From NCBI RefSeq assembly GCF_025822245.1, contig NZ_JACKTL010000046.1:22183-86182 (forward strand): a stretch of DNA of 64,000 bases, written 5' to 3'. The number at the start of each line of letters is the position of its first letter. Position 1 is the first letter of the stretch. Below the pieces are notes generated by a model. The model was not told the origin of the DNA. It was given only the letters and a program-made list of their open reading frames with translations, and did no database searches. This document shows, piece by piece, positions 34,877-44,368 of this stretch. Source of the stretch: Mycolicibacterium hodleri. GTDB lineage: Bacteria > Actinomycetota > Actinomycetes > Mycobacteriales > Mycobacteriaceae. The translations under genes were made by a program, and so were the position numbers.

Positions 34877-35894
34877 GCCATCGGGACAAGGCTCGGGCGT
34901 ACCGCTGCGCGGTGGCACGCGACGACGATCCGCTGGCGACTCCCGGCGTAACCCACGTGGAGTCCGGATGGGTCAGGGCGTATTCGAGCGCCGCCCGCAG
35001 TCCGTGCGCGGTGTCGGGGTACGGCGTCACCGTGCCGGGGTGCCGCTCGGCGTGTTCGACGGTGTACCGGTTGACGGGAACCAGGGGCCGCCGGGCCGCG
35101 GCGATCCAGGTGTTGATCGACCCCGAGGCCGACACGTGCCGGTGATGGGCCACCGGCACCGTCACGCCGTGCAGGACACCGGCGAGCTCGTCGTCTGGCA
35201 CGTACCCCGTCACGGCGAACCGGCGGCCCGCGCGCTCGGCCGTCTCGGCCAGGCTCTGGACGAGGTCGTCGTGCCCCGCCGACGGCTCGCCGACGGCCAG
35301 GAACCCCACGGCCGGCGGCAGGCTCGCCATCCCCGCGAGGACCTCGTCGTGCCCCTTCCCGGGATAGAGGAAGCCGAACACCCCGACGCTGCGGGCACCG
35401 GCCGCCGGTCGTCGCGGCGGAACGTCACCCACGTCCAGCGGAAGCGGGATGACGACGACGTCGGCGGGGGCCGCGATGCGGGACTCGTCGAGCAGCGACC
35501 GCTCGTGGTCGCTGTTGGTGACCAGGCCGTGCGCCGCCGCGCAGACCGTCCGATAGGCGTCGGCCCGCTGCGGGTAGTTGCCGCCGTCGGACGGTTGCGG
35601 TACGTCGTGCAGCGTCACCGTCACCCGTGACCCCGCGGCCTCGACGTCGCGGACCAGGGCGACAACGCGTTTCGCGGCGTCCGCCGGGCTGGAGCCGAAC
35701 AACCTGTCGGTGACGTTCAGGTGAACCCCGTCGCACCGGCGGATCGTGTCGACGGCGTCGTCGAGGTCCCGCCAATGTTCCACTCGGACGACGTTGGTCG
35801 AGCCGTCCACGCACCGCAGCGACGCCGCGAGGTCGAGGGCGAAGGACACGACGCCGTGGCGCGCGGGCCCGACGACGAGGTGCGACGCGGTCAC
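34869..35894 (-). CDS. GT-B glycosyltransferase
   Basis: A 341-residue protein of GT-B look: an N-terminal Rossmann-like half (VTASHLVVGPARHGVVSFAL) and a C-terminal nucleotide-sugar half with GVFGFLYPGKGHDEVLAGM and HRHVSASGSINTWIAAARRP. It resembles GT4-type enzymes but the EX7E motif is not obvious. The GTG at 35894 overlaps the WcbI-like gene stop by 4 bp. Cytosolic, acting on a lipid- or protein-linked acceptor by inference from neighbours. Confidence 0.75.
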   Translation of the reverse strand: MTASHLVVGPARHGVVSFALDLAASLRCVDGSTNVVRVEHWRDLDDAVDTIRRCDGVHLNVTDRLFGSSPADAAKRVVALVRDVEAAGSRVTVTLHDVPQPSDGGNYPQRADAYRTVCAAAHGLVTNSDHERSLLDESRIAAPADVVVIPLPLDVGDVPPRRPAAGARSVGVFGFLYPGKGHDEVLAGMASLPPAVGFLAVGEPSAGHDDLVQSLAETAERAGRRFAVTGYVPDDELAGVLHGVTVPVAHHRHVSASGSINTWIAAARRPLVPVNRYTVEHAERHPGTVTPYPDTAHGLRAALEYALTHPDSTWVTPGVASGSSSRATAQRYARALSRWHD

Positions 35895-36841
35895 GACGCC
35901 GACGCCGTTCCCAGACCAAGCAGGTCCAGAGTCTTGGCGTGGCGCGCGATGGCAAGGTCGACGAAGTCGGGATTGTCGTAGTACCACTGCAATTGGGCTC
36001 GATGCACGTCCCCCGGCCTGAGTTCCGTGCCGTCGAACCACCAGTCGTCCCGAGCGGGGGCGACGATGTTCCGCGCCCTGAGCACCCGGGGATCCAGCGG
36101 TGCGATCACCGAGCCCAGCAGAGTCCGCGCTGGTGTCGGGACCGACCGCGTGACGCCCGCCGCGGAGAGGACCCGTCGCCCCAACTCCGCCAACACCCCG
36201 TTGCCGGGATGGTTGATGGTGTGTGCAGCGCCAACACCGCTGGGCCCCAACACATCCGACACGCCGACGTCGCACTGCAGGCTCTCCCGTCGGGCCAGCT
36301 CGGCCTGACTCGCCTCGGCGACCGCGACGAACGCCGCGTCGTCGACCTCGACGTCCCAGTCGTCGTCGGGTGTCTTTCCGTCCCGCGCGGCGACGACGGT
36401 GCGCAGGTCGTGGTACGGAACCACCGGCGGCACCACGCTCCTGTCGGCGGGGTTGCGCACGATCGCCTGGAACGGATGCAGACCGGCGTAGCGGATCACC
36501 GGCCACCGAATGAGCTGCGCGGTGCGCGGCAGTTCGGCGGCGAGTTCGGTGGTGCCGAGCGGCAAGTCGCGGTAGCCGTCCCTGATCGGTTGGCACAGCA
36601 ACACCGCGGCGCGCCCGAGCAGCGCCCGCAGGGGTTCGAGGTCGGATTGCTCCAACTCGTGCACCGGTGGCATCCGGACCGTCGCGTACGGCCGGTCCTC
36701 CACCCCGTCGAGAACCAGCCGGAGTGCTTCGGCCTGACAGTTTCCGACCACCAGCCACAGCGGCCGGGACTCGACGTCGCGGGGTGGGTCGACGCGATAG
36801 AAGTCACCGTAGTGCCGCGTCCTCGGTGACGGTTGGTGCAC
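35891..36841 (-). CDS. WcbI-like polysaccharide biosynthesis protein
   Basis: A 316-residue protein opening LWLVVGNCQAEALRLVLDG, the GNCQ signature of the WcbI family of putative capsule acetyltransferases, with INHPGNGVL later. The conserved Cys and the His of HTINHPGN could form a catalytic pair. A capsule or envelope glycan modification role is inference. GTG 36841 gives a start close to the GNCQ block; no ATG is available. First gene of the minus-strand glycosyltransferase unit, divergent from the GT at 36896. Confidence 0.78.
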   Translation of the reverse strand: MHQPSPRTRHYGDFYRVDPPRDVESRPLWLVVGNCQAEALRLVLDGVEDRPYATVRMPPVHELEQSDLEPLRALLGRAAVLLCQPIRDGYRDLPLGTTELAAELPRTAQLIRWPVIRYAGLHPFQAIVRNPADRSVVPPVVPYHDLRTVVAARDGKTPDDDWDVEVDDAAFVAVAEASQAELARRESLQCDVGVSDVLGPSGVGAAHTINHPGNGVLAELGRRVLSAAGVTRSVPTPARTLLGSVIAPLDPRVLRARNIVAPARDDWWFDGTELRPGDVHRAQLQWYYDNPDFVDLAIARHAKTLDLLGLGTASAS

Positions 36842-36895
36842 GACGTCACGGTATCGGTCGGCGTGACTGCGCGCAGACGGGGTAAGACTTGGGTC

Positions 36896-37945
36896 GTGCT
36901 GACTGTGGCTTCGGTTCCCGCTGGCCACCCCTACGTCAGGTCGGTGGTCGACACGTCGCGCGTGACCCTGGTGCCCGACCCGGTGCCGCCGGGGGCCACC
37001 CTGCCGGGCCAGTGGTGGCCACCCCCGCTGTTGGACCCCGAGTATCTCCGCGCTCACGCAGGCACGTTCGACGTGTTGCACGTGCACTTCGGTTTCGAGG
37101 CCAGCTCCGTCGACGCCCTCCGGGAGGTGGTCGAGGTCGTGGGCGACGCCGAGGTCCCGCTGGTGCTGACGGTGCACGACCTGCACAACCCACACTTCGC
37201 CGATCCCACGCTGCACCTGGCCCAGCTGGACGTGCTCGTTCCCGCGGCGGCCGTGGTCGTCACCCTGACCCATGGGGCGGCCGCGGAGATTCGCCGACGA
37301 TGGGGTCGGGACGCGGTCGTGCTCCCCCATCCCCACGTCCTGCCGATCGACGCCGTCGGCGGAGCACGACCGCGACGTCACGAACCCGTCATCGCCGTTC
37401 ACGCAAAGGCGTTGCGCGCCAACATCCAGCCCTGGCCGATCGTCGACGCACTGGTCGACGGCGGGGTCGGCGGCCTTCGACTCGACCTGGACGAGGAGGC
37501 CATGAGATCGGCCGAGGCCCGGACGCGGGTGGAACGCCATCGACGCGCCGGGGTGGACGTTCGCGTTCATCCGCGCTTCACCGACGACGAACTGACCGCC
37601 TATCTCACCGAGGTCGACGTCGTCGTGCTGCCCTACCGCTTCGGGACGCATTCGGGCTGGGTCGAGGCCTGCCACGACGCTGGAACGGCCGTCGTGGCCC
37701 CCAACTGCGGTTTCTTCACCGAGCAGCACCCGGGCCACGAGTACGGCTACGGCCCCGACGGGCTCGACGCCGCGAGCCTGCTCGACGCGGTGGCCGCGGC
37801 GGTGAGCGCACACGAGCTCGAGCGGGGACCCGACCGCACCGACGACCTGGCGCTGCGGAACCGGCGCCGGCGGCAGGCCGACGACGTCAGGAACGCCATG
37901 GCGGAACTGTACGAGCGTTCGCTGGCCGCCTCGCCCGCGAACTGA
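36896..37945 (+). CDS. Glycosyltransferase, GT-B type
   Basis: A 349-residue protein with an N-terminal half (VLHVHFGFEASSVDAL, LTVHDLHNPHFADP, VTLTHGAAAEI) and a C-terminal half with AVHAKALRANIQPWP and VDVVVLPYRFGTHSGWVEAC. This resembles GT4-like family members. Several GTG starts exist (36863, 36896); 36896 begins VLTVASVPAGHPYVR, the common N-terminus. It is divergent from the WcbI-like gene (54-bp gap), so the two transcripts may share a regulatory region. Substrates are unknown. Confidence 0.78.
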   Translation: MLTVASVPAGHPYVRSVVDTSRVTLVPDPVPPGATLPGQWWPPPLLDPEYLRAHAGTFDVLHVHFGFEASSVDALREVVEVVGDAEVPLVLTVHDLHNPHFADPTLHLAQLDVLVPAAAVVVTLTHGAAAEIRRRWGRDAVVLPHPHVLPIDAVGGARPRRHEPVIAVHAKALRANIQPWPIVDALVDGGVGGLRLDLDEEAMRSAEARTRVERHRRAGVDVRVHPRFTDDELTAYLTEVDVVVLPYRFGTHSGWVEACHDAGTAVVAPNCGFFTEQHPGHEYGYGPDGLDAASLLDAVAAAVSAHELERGPDRTDDLALRNRRRRQADDVRNAMAELYERSLAASPAN

Positions 37946-38112
37946 CCGTGTCCGTTACCTGAGGCGTCGTTGAGAGGCCACTGGGAACCGCCCCGAGTCG
38001 TTTGCGTCTCACCTCGGCGGATGGCATGGTCAGTCGCAACCCGCAGACGGGTGACCTCCGCGACGGCATTTTGTCTGTCGAAATGCATGCTGATAGGTGG
38101 GAGCACCGGCGA

Positions 38113-38886
38113 GTGACGGAGTACGTCTACGACATGTCGGATCCCGAACGCGACGCACTGACCGAGCACTTCCTGCGCACCAAGAGACTGGGTTGCAGCC
38201 GCTTCGCGTGCTTCGCTCTGGAGGGCACCGACCCGTTCGCCAACATCGCCCGACAGCTCGAGCGCGAAGTCTTCGAGGACTCGTGGGGCAACGACTCCGC
38301 CACCATGAAGCAGGAGTACGGCCCGTACGACGAGAGCAGCCTGTTCTTCATGGTCGTCGACACCCACGACAAGGTGCCCGCGGCGGCACTGCGGATGATC
38401 CGCAACTCCCCGGCGGGACTCAAGACGATCGTCGACCTCGACGACTGCGAGAAGTCTCCGATCGCACCGGAGGTGATTCCCGTCGACGAGGTCATGCGGC
38501 ACCACGGGATCGACGACCTCGACCGCTGCTGGGACGGCGCGACCGCGGCCATCCCCCGCCGTTACCGCCGCCGGCTTGCCGCCACGCACGTGCACCTGAT
38601 GCGGATTATGGCGCTGGCCGCTATGCGGGAGGACATTCAACACTTCGTGGCCGTCCTGGACGCACCCGTCGTCAGGGTCGCACGTGACATCCTGGGGCTT
38701 CCGTTGCTGCCGCTCGTCGGAACGCCCCCGTTCACGCACATGGACGCACCGAACAACCAGGCGGTGTACGCCCACGTGCCGTCGTTGCTGGGATTGGCCG
38801 GCCGCCGCAATCGCAAGGTGGGACAACGGATCAGGGCCAGCTTCGCCGAGCAGACCGCAAGCTCGGAACAGTTCGCCGCGAGGTGA
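38113..38886 (+). CDS. GNAT-like protein of unknown function, exporter operon
   Basis: A 257-residue protein. The segment LFFMVVDTHDKVPAAALRMI followed by RNSPAGLKTIVDL looks like an acyltransferase core of the GNAT/autoinducer-synthase type, but CoA-binding motifs are not secure. GTG 38113 is chosen because GGTGGGAG lies 9 nt upstream; ATGs at 38026 and 38083 lack ribosome sites. Six bp separate it from the ABC ATPase, so it is co-transcribed with the exporter. It could supply or modify the exported molecule. Confidence 0.65.
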   Translation: MTEYVYDMSDPERDALTEHFLRTKRLGCSRFACFALEGTDPFANIARQLEREVFEDSWGNDSATMKQEYGPYDESSLFFMVVDTHDKVPAAALRMIRNSPAGLKTIVDLDDCEKSPIAPEVIPVDEVMRHHGIDDLDRCWDGATAAIPRRYRRRLAATHVHLMRIMALAAMREDIQHFVAVLDAPVVRVARDILGLPLLPLVGTPPFTHMDAPNNQAVYAHVPSLLGLAGRRNRKVGQRIRASFAEQTASSEQFAAR

Positions 38887-38892
38887 CGTGAC

Positions 38893-39753
38893 GTGGCGCT
38901 GACTGTCGACCTGACCAATGTGGTACGCGAGTACCGCACCGGCGGGCACACCGTCCGCGCCCTCAACCGGGTGACGTTGCGGATCAACGGCGGGGAGTTC
39001 ACGTCCATCGTCGGCCCGTCCGGTGCGGGCAAGAGCACGCTGCTGCAACTCCTCGGCGCCCTGGACTCCCCCGACTCCGGCTCGATTCAGTTCAACGGCA
39101 CCGAAATCGCCACCATGACCGACGACCAGCAGTCGACGTTCCGACGTCACCAGGTGGGGTTCGTCTTCCAGTTCTTCAACCTGCTGCCGACCCTGACGGC
39201 GTGGGAGAACGTGGCCCTGCCGATGCTCCTCGACGGAAGGCGGCTGCGGCAGGTGCGCGCCGACGCCGTGGCGCTGCTCGACCGCGTCGGACTGAGCGAC
39301 CGGATCGACCATCGCCCCGCCGAGCTGTCCGGCGGCCAGATGCAGCGGGTGGCCGTGGCGCGTGCCTTGATGATGGATCCGCCGCTCATCCTCGCCGACG
39401 AACCCACCGGCAACCTCGATTCGTCGACCGGCGCCGCGATCATGGAACTTCTGCGCGACGTCTCGCGTACCGACGGCGCCGGGCGCGCGGTCATCATGGT
39501 CACCCACGACCTCGCGGCCGCGGCGCAGACCGATCGGGTCATCACCGTGCAGGACGGCGCGGTGCGGTCCGACGTCATGGGCCGATCCGGTGGCGTTCCC
39601 CGGCCCGGACCCGGCGGCGGGCGGCACTCGGTCGGCATCCGCGACCAGCCGACCGAGATCATCCCCACCGTGCGCAACGGCGAATTCACCTCCCACGTCC
39701 TGACGACGGACCCACCACGGCAACGCGGCAAGCACTCCGCACGTCGGCGGTAG
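38893..39753 (+). CDS. ABC transporter ATPase (MacB/LolD type)
   Basis: A 286-residue nucleotide-binding subunit. Walker A GPSGAGKST (about 42-50), Q-loop, signature ELSGGQMQRVAVARAL, Walker B LILADEPTGNLD and H-loop MVTHD are all intact. The GNLDSSTG after Walker B and the FQFFNLLPTLTAWENV segment are MacB/LolD-type. A Pro/Arg-rich C-terminal extension of about 60 residues follows the last strand. GTG 38893 starts 6 bp after the upstream gene; the permease follows after 4 bp. Confidence 0.93.
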   Translation: MALTVDLTNVVREYRTGGHTVRALNRVTLRINGGEFTSIVGPSGAGKSTLLQLLGALDSPDSGSIQFNGTEIATMTDDQQSTFRRHQVGFVFQFFNLLPTLTAWENVALPMLLDGRRLRQVRADAVALLDRVGLSDRIDHRPAELSGGQMQRVAVARALMMDPPLILADEPTGNLDSSTGAAIMELLRDVSRTDGAGRAVIMVTHDLAAAAQTDRVITVQDGAVRSDVMGRSGGVPRPGPGGGRHSVGIRDQPTEIIPTVRNGEFTSHVLTTDPPRQRGKHSARRR

Positions 39754-39757
39754 CCCG

Positions 39758-42259
39758 GTGCTCCTCGCCGCGGCCAGCAGGCTGAAGGTCCTCAACGTTC
39801 GTGAACTGCGCACCCACTGGGGACGTGCGGTGGCCTCCGTCGTCGTCGTCGCGGTGTCGGCGGCGCTGCTCGTCGCCGTCCTCGGCGTCTCGGGGTCGAT
39901 CACCGGGTCGATCGACCGCCTGGCCACCAGCATCGGCGGTGACGCCGACCTCGAGATCTCCGGCATCACCGGCGAAGGCGTCGACGAGACCATGCTCGCC
40001 ACGGTCACCGGCACCCAGAACGTCCGTGCCGCAGTGCCTCTGATCCGCGCGCGCACCACCGCCGACGGTCAACCCGCCCTCTTGATCGGGCTCGGCCAGA
40101 ACGCGGCGGAGCTGCACTCGGACCTGCAAACCGCCATTCAGCGTCAACTCGAGCAGGGCTCCCCCGTGGCGTCGGCACCCGACGGGGTCATCGTCGGCGC
40201 CGGCCTCGGAGTGGCCAAGGGCCAACGGTTCGAGGTGACGGGCTCCACGCCGGTCACCGCCGTGGCGGTCGTGGACGGACCCGCCGCCCGCCGCCTGAAC
40301 GACGCCCACTTCGTGATCGCGCCACTCGCCCTTGCACAACGCCTTTCGGGCCGCGACGGCCGGCTCGACTCGATCCTGGTCTTCACCTCGCCCGGTGCGG
40401 ACTCAGCGACGGTTCGGGCGGCGCTGACGACCGCGCTTCACGGCCGGGCCGTGGTGGCGACGCCGAGTTTCCGCGCCGCGCAGGCGAGTAGCTCGTTCGC
40501 CATCCTGCAGGCCATGACACTGCTGGCCGCCTCGGTGTCGCTGGTGGTGGCCGCCTTCCTCAGCTACAACGCCATGAGCATCGCGATCGCCCAGCGCCGG
40601 CCCGTCATCTCCACGATGCGGGCGCTGGGCGGACGCAGGCGCACGATCATGTCCGACATGCTGGCCGAGGCCGCCCTGGTCGGCTTCCTCGGCGGCCTCC
40701 TCGGATCGGCGTCGGGAATCCTGATCGGCTACTTGGCCATTGGGAAACTCCCGTCCACGATGGTGCAGACGCTGGACGCCCGCCTCGAGTACGTCCTGCC
40801 CGTCTGGGTGGTGCCGCTGACCGTCGTGGCGTGCGTCGTCGCCAGCGTCAGCGCCTCGGCGCTGGCCGCGCGGCAGATCCACGCGGTCGCGCCGATCGAG
40901 GCGTTGGCGCCCAACGGCGCGTCGACCACGGAGCACGGTTCGCGACGGCTCAGGATCGCCTCGGGAATCGTCGGAGCGGCACTGCTCGCCGTCACCGTCG
41001 GCGTCGTCACCGCCGGCCTCGGCCAGATCGCCATCGCGTCGATCGCGTTGTCCTTCGTCGGATTTAGCGCGTTGTGCTTCGCCTTCTCGGGGTTCATCAT
41101 CACGGCCGCCGCCGCGGTGGCCCGCCGATTCGGACCGGCCGGAGTGCTCGGCGCGGCGACCATCGAACGCGCCCCGCGCCGCATGTGGGTCGCGATGATG
41201 ACGGTGTTGACGGCAGTCGTCACCACCGTGGCGGTCACCGGAGCCACCAGCAACGCCGTCGACTCCACGGTGGCCTCCTTCGCCTCGATCGCCCAGGCCG
41301 ACGTGTGGGTCAGTTCGGCTGCCGCAACCGACTATTCGTCGACGCTGCTTCCGCCGAACACGGCGGCCGACGTCGCCGCCGTACCCGGCGTCGCGCGCGT
41401 CGTACCGGATCAGATGGCCTTCGCCACCGTCGATGAGTCGCGCGTGATGCTGCTGGGCATCGCGGCGAACTCCCATCGCGACATCTACACCTCGCTCTCC
41501 CCGGGTGACCGTCAGGCGTTGCTCGACGGCCAGGGCGTGGCCCTGTCGCGAGACCTCGGGACGTCGATGAAAGTGGCTGCGGGCGACCAGATCACGTTGC
41601 AAACACCCACCGGTCCACGCACCGTTCGGGTGCTCGCCCTGGTGCCATACTTCTCCGGGATGACGGGGACGGTCGCGATGAGCTTCGACGCCATGCAGGC
41701 CTGGTTCGACCGCGCGGGAGCCAGCGACCTGGAGGTCACCGTCGCCCCCGGGGCCGATCCGGACGCGGTCCGGGCCGCGATCCGCAAGGTCGTCTCCCCC
41801 GAGACCTTCGTCTATTCCGGCGACGAAGCCCTCGCCGGCGTGGCCAGTGCACTGGACCAGGTGATCGCCGTCATCACGATCATCGCGTGGATCGTGGTCG
41901 TGGTGTCGGCCGTGACACTGCTGAACACGCTGATGTTGTCGGTGCTGGACCGCCGACGCGAGATCGGAGTGCTGCGGGCCATCGGTGCGACCCGGGCCTT
42001 CACTCTCAAGGCCATTCTGGCCGAGGCCGCGGGAATCGGAATCGTCGGCGCGGTGCTCGGGCTCGTCCTCGGCGCCGCGATCCAGTACCTGACGTCCGTC
42101 GCGCTCACGAACGTCCTCAGCATCGACGTCGCGTGGCAGCCGAGCCCGTCGATGATCGGCATCGGCCTTGCGGCACTGGCCATTTGCCTGCTCGGCTCCG
42201 TGCCGCCGGCCGTGCGGGCAGCACGGCTCGACATCGTCGACGCGGTCAGCGCCGACTGA
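39758..42259 (+). CDS. FtsX-type ABC permease with two permease domains
   Basis: An 833-residue permease. An N-terminal TM helix (VASVVVVAVSAALLVAVLGV) is followed by an extracytoplasmic MacB-PCD-like region to about residue 250, then an FtsX module (three TMs around AISTMRALGGRRRTI-like VISTMRALGGRRRTI). A second TM pair, a second extracytoplasmic domain and a C-terminal FtsX module (IGVLRAIGATRAFTLKAI) complete it. About ten TM segments in all. It resembles the Rv0987-type mycobacterial permease and probably exports a lipid, glycan or peptide, or works on the envelope. Substrate unknown. Confidence 0.9.
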   Translation: MLLAAASRLKVLNVRELRTHWGRAVASVVVVAVSAALLVAVLGVSGSITGSIDRLATSIGGDADLEISGITGEGVDETMLATVTGTQNVRAAVPLIRARTTADGQPALLIGLGQNAAELHSDLQTAIQRQLEQGSPVASAPDGVIVGAGLGVAKGQRFEVTGSTPVTAVAVVDGPAARRLNDAHFVIAPLALAQRLSGRDGRLDSILVFTSPGADSATVRAALTTALHGRAVVATPSFRAAQASSSFAILQAMTLLAASVSLVVAAFLSYNAMSIAIAQRRPVISTMRALGGRRRTIMSDMLAEAALVGFLGGLLGSASGILIGYLAIGKLPSTMVQTLDARLEYVLPVWVVPLTVVACVVASVSASALAARQIHAVAPIEALAPNGASTTEHGSRRLRIASGIVGAALLAVTVGVVTAGLGQIAIASIALSFVGFSALCFAFSGFIITAAAAVARRFGPAGVLGAATIERAPRRMWVAMMTVLTAVVTTVAVTGATSNAVDSTVASFASIAQADVWVSSAAATDYSSTLLPPNTAADVAAVPGVARVVPDQMAFATVDESRVMLLGIAANSHRDIYTSLSPGDRQALLDGQGVALSRDLGTSMKVAAGDQITLQTPTGPRTVRVLALVPYFSGMTGTVAMSFDAMQAWFDRAGASDLEVTVAPGADPDAVRAAIRKVVSPETFVYSGDEALAGVASALDQVIAVITIIAWIVVVVSAVTLLNTLMLSVLDRRREIGVLRAIGATRAFTLKAILAEAAGIGIVGAVLGLVLGAAIQYLTSVALTNVLSIDVAWQPSPSMIGIGLAALAICLLGSVPPAVRAARLDIVDAVSAD

Positions 42260-42262
42260 CCG

Positions 42263-43360
42263 TCAGCGGGTGAACCAGGCGAACCAGTCGCGCGAGGACG
42301 CCTGCAGGTAGTGCTGCGGCGAGACCTTCTCGTCGGGGAACAGCTTGAAACCGCGCGGCGGCCCGCTGGTTTGCGGATGGAAGTACGCACCGCTCACCCA
42401 GTCCGGGTTGATGTCGAGCTCCATGCCGCGGACCACCCCGGCGTCCTGAAGGATGCGCCCCAGGGTGCACACCGACAGCGCCGGGCCGGCGACGTAGACC
42501 TCGACTCCGCTTGCCGTGACGCCAAATCCGGACCGATGGATGAACGCGGTTTGACCGATCGTGGTGCCCCACTCCTTGGTGCCGCCGGTGGCACACGTCG
42601 GGTTCAGCTGACCGCCGTCGACCAGGGGCACGAGGTTCTGCCTGACGCTGACGACACCGGGTGCCATCCGCACCTCCTGGTTCCACCGGCCGACGTCCGC
42701 GGTGCCGTCGGCCCGCAAGACCAGACTGGCCTCGCCGTCGACCAGCCGGCTGACGGTCCGCCCCTGGCTGTAGTACCCGGGACGGCTGGGATCGGTGAGC
42801 CGGAAGCCACCGTTGAAGGCGACCGCGACGTCGTTCCTCTCGGCGGGCGTCAGCGAGGACGGCGCCGACCACCTACCGCCGGGATCGGTGGTGCCGGGCC
42901 GCAGTTCCCCCCGTACCAGCGTGGGGTCCATCCGCAGAACGCCGACCACGAACGAGGTGTGTCGGTCGTCGGGACGCAACGCCGCCACCTGGACGGCGGG
43001 CTTGCCGTGGGCGGTGACGACCGTCTGCCAACTGCCCTCCCCGGGCAGCGCCGTCTCGCCGCTCAGCGGCGGCATGGGCGTCGAGGGCAGGGCCGCCGAA
43101 CCAGCCGCCTGCGCCACGGTCCCCGCCGCCGCTGGGATGCCGCCAGGCGGCTCGCCACCGAGGGCGGGCTGGTTGCGGAGGTAGAGCTCCTTCTCGAGCC
43201 AGGTGACCTCGGCGTTGAAGCCGTGGCTGCGTCCCCACTCCGCCAGCTTGGCCGCCACGCCGTCGGTACCGGGAACCCGCAGCGCGTCGACGACGCAGCC
43301 GCCGACCATCAGCGCCACGACGGTGACCACCGCGAGCGCCACGCGAGACACGTTGACCAC
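42263..43360 (-). CDS. Secreted phosphodiester-glycosidase-family (NAGPA) protein
   Basis: A 365-residue protein. The N-terminus is a signal sequence, SRVALAVVTVVALMVGGCVV, with a plausible lipobox (VGGC), so it may be a lipoprotein on the outer face. The C-terminal domain carries VAFNGGFRLTDPSRPG and the ELDINPDW block (corresponding to the DGGGS region) of the NAGPA family, which removes GlcNAc from phosphodiester-linked glycans. GTG 43360 and 43351 are both possible starts. It is convergent with the exporter 3 bp away, consistent with remodelling of an exported glycan, but that is inference. Confidence 0.78.
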   Translation of the reverse strand: MVNVSRVALAVVTVVALMVGGCVVDALRVPGTDGVAAKLAEWGRSHGFNAEVTWLEKELYLRNQPALGGEPPGGIPAAAGTVAQAAGSAALPSTPMPPLSGETALPGEGSWQTVVTAHGKPAVQVAALRPDDRHTSFVVGVLRMDPTLVRGELRPGTTDPGGRWSAPSSLTPAERNDVAVAFNGGFRLTDPSRPGYYSQGRTVSRLVDGEASLVLRADGTADVGRWNQEVRMAPGVVSVRQNLVPLVDGGQLNPTCATGGTKEWGTTIGQTAFIHRSGFGVTASGVEVYVAGPALSVCTLGRILQDAGVVRGMELDINPDWVSGAYFHPQTSGPPRGFKLFPDEKVSPQHYLQASSRDWFAWFTR

Positions 43361-43386
43361 CGGTACGAGGTTGCCAGGACCTGCTG

Positions 43387-44358
43387 TCAGTTCGCCGTGG
43401 ACTGGCTGTGGGCGACGAAGTCCGCCACGATGCGGCCGAGTTCCTCGCCGCGCTGCTCCTGCACGAAGTGGCCCGCACCGGTGATCGTCACGTGCTTCTG
43501 CCCACGTGCGCCGGGCACCCGTCGCTGGAACACCCGGTCCCAGCCGCGAGTCGCGGGGTCCCCGTCGGAGTAGGCGGTGAGGAACGGCTTCTCCCAACGC
43601 TCGAGCACCGCCATGGTGTCGCGGCCGATGGCGGCGCCGGGATCGTTGCGCGTCAACGGGATGAGGGCGATCAGCTGGCGGAGACCCGCCGTGTAGGACC
43701 GGTCGGGAAAGGGCGCGTCGTAGGCGGCCAGTACGTCCGCGGGCAGCGGGCCGGCCACCGCGTCGAGGAAGAAGCTGGGCACGATCGTCGGCGTCCGTTG
43801 GTAGAACGCCACGTAGTCGAGCAGGGTCTCCTGCAACATCATTCGGCCGTCACCCACCCCGTGATGGGCCCACTCGAGCTCGCCCTCCAACGCGGGATCG
43901 CACGTGTGCAGGATGGTGTTGGTGGCCACGACGCGCGCGAAGCGGGACTCGTCGCGAGCCAGCACGCTCAGACCCAGCGGCCCACCCCAGTCCTGGGCGA
44001 CGAGCGTGACGCCGCGCAGGTCCAGCTCGGTGACGAGGCCGTGCAGCCAGTCGACGTGCCGGGCGAACGTGTAATCGGTTGCGTCGGTGAGCTTGTCGGA
44101 GCGACCGTAGCCGATGTTGTCGGGCGCCACGACCCGCAGTCCGGCGGCGACCAGAACCGGGATCACGTGGCGGTACAGGTAGGACCACGTCGGTTGGCCG
44201 TGCATCAGCAACACCACGGGCCCGTCCCTGGGGCCCGCCTCCACGTAGTGCATGCGGAGCGGGTCGACCTTCCTGGTCTGCACCTGCACGTAGTGGGGCG
44301 GGTACGGGTAGCCGGGCAGGTCGGCGAACCGGTCGTCCGGGGTTCTCAGGATCCCCAT
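43387..44358 (-). CDS. Haloalkane dehalogenase-like alpha/beta hydrolase
   Basis: A 323-residue hydrolase of the haloalkane dehalogenase I group. HGQPTW (53-58), nucleophile D123 in VAQDWGG with the halide-binding Trp next to it, a cap region LPADVLAAYDAPFPDRSYTAG, and a C-terminal GAGHFVQEQ with the catalytic His. The layout matches the mycobacterial Dhm enzymes (e.g. Rv2296). A natural substrate is unknown and dehalogenation must be tested. It follows the SDR by 10 bp, and the pair is probably co-transcribed. Confidence 0.85.
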   Translation of the reverse strand: MGILRTPDDRFADLPGYPYPPHYVQVQTRKVDPLRMHYVEAGPRDGPVVLLMHGQPTWSYLYRHVIPVLVAAGLRVVAPDNIGYGRSDKLTDATDYTFARHVDWLHGLVTELDLRGVTLVAQDWGGPLGLSVLARDESRFARVVATNTILHTCDPALEGELEWAHHGVGDGRMMLQETLLDYVAFYQRTPTIVPSFFLDAVAGPLPADVLAAYDAPFPDRSYTAGLRQLIALIPLTRNDPGAAIGRDTMAVLERWEKPFLTAYSDGDPATRGWDRVFQRRVPGARGQKHVTITGAGHFVQEQRGEELGRIVADFVAHSQSTAN

Positions 44359-44368
44359 CAGGCAATGG

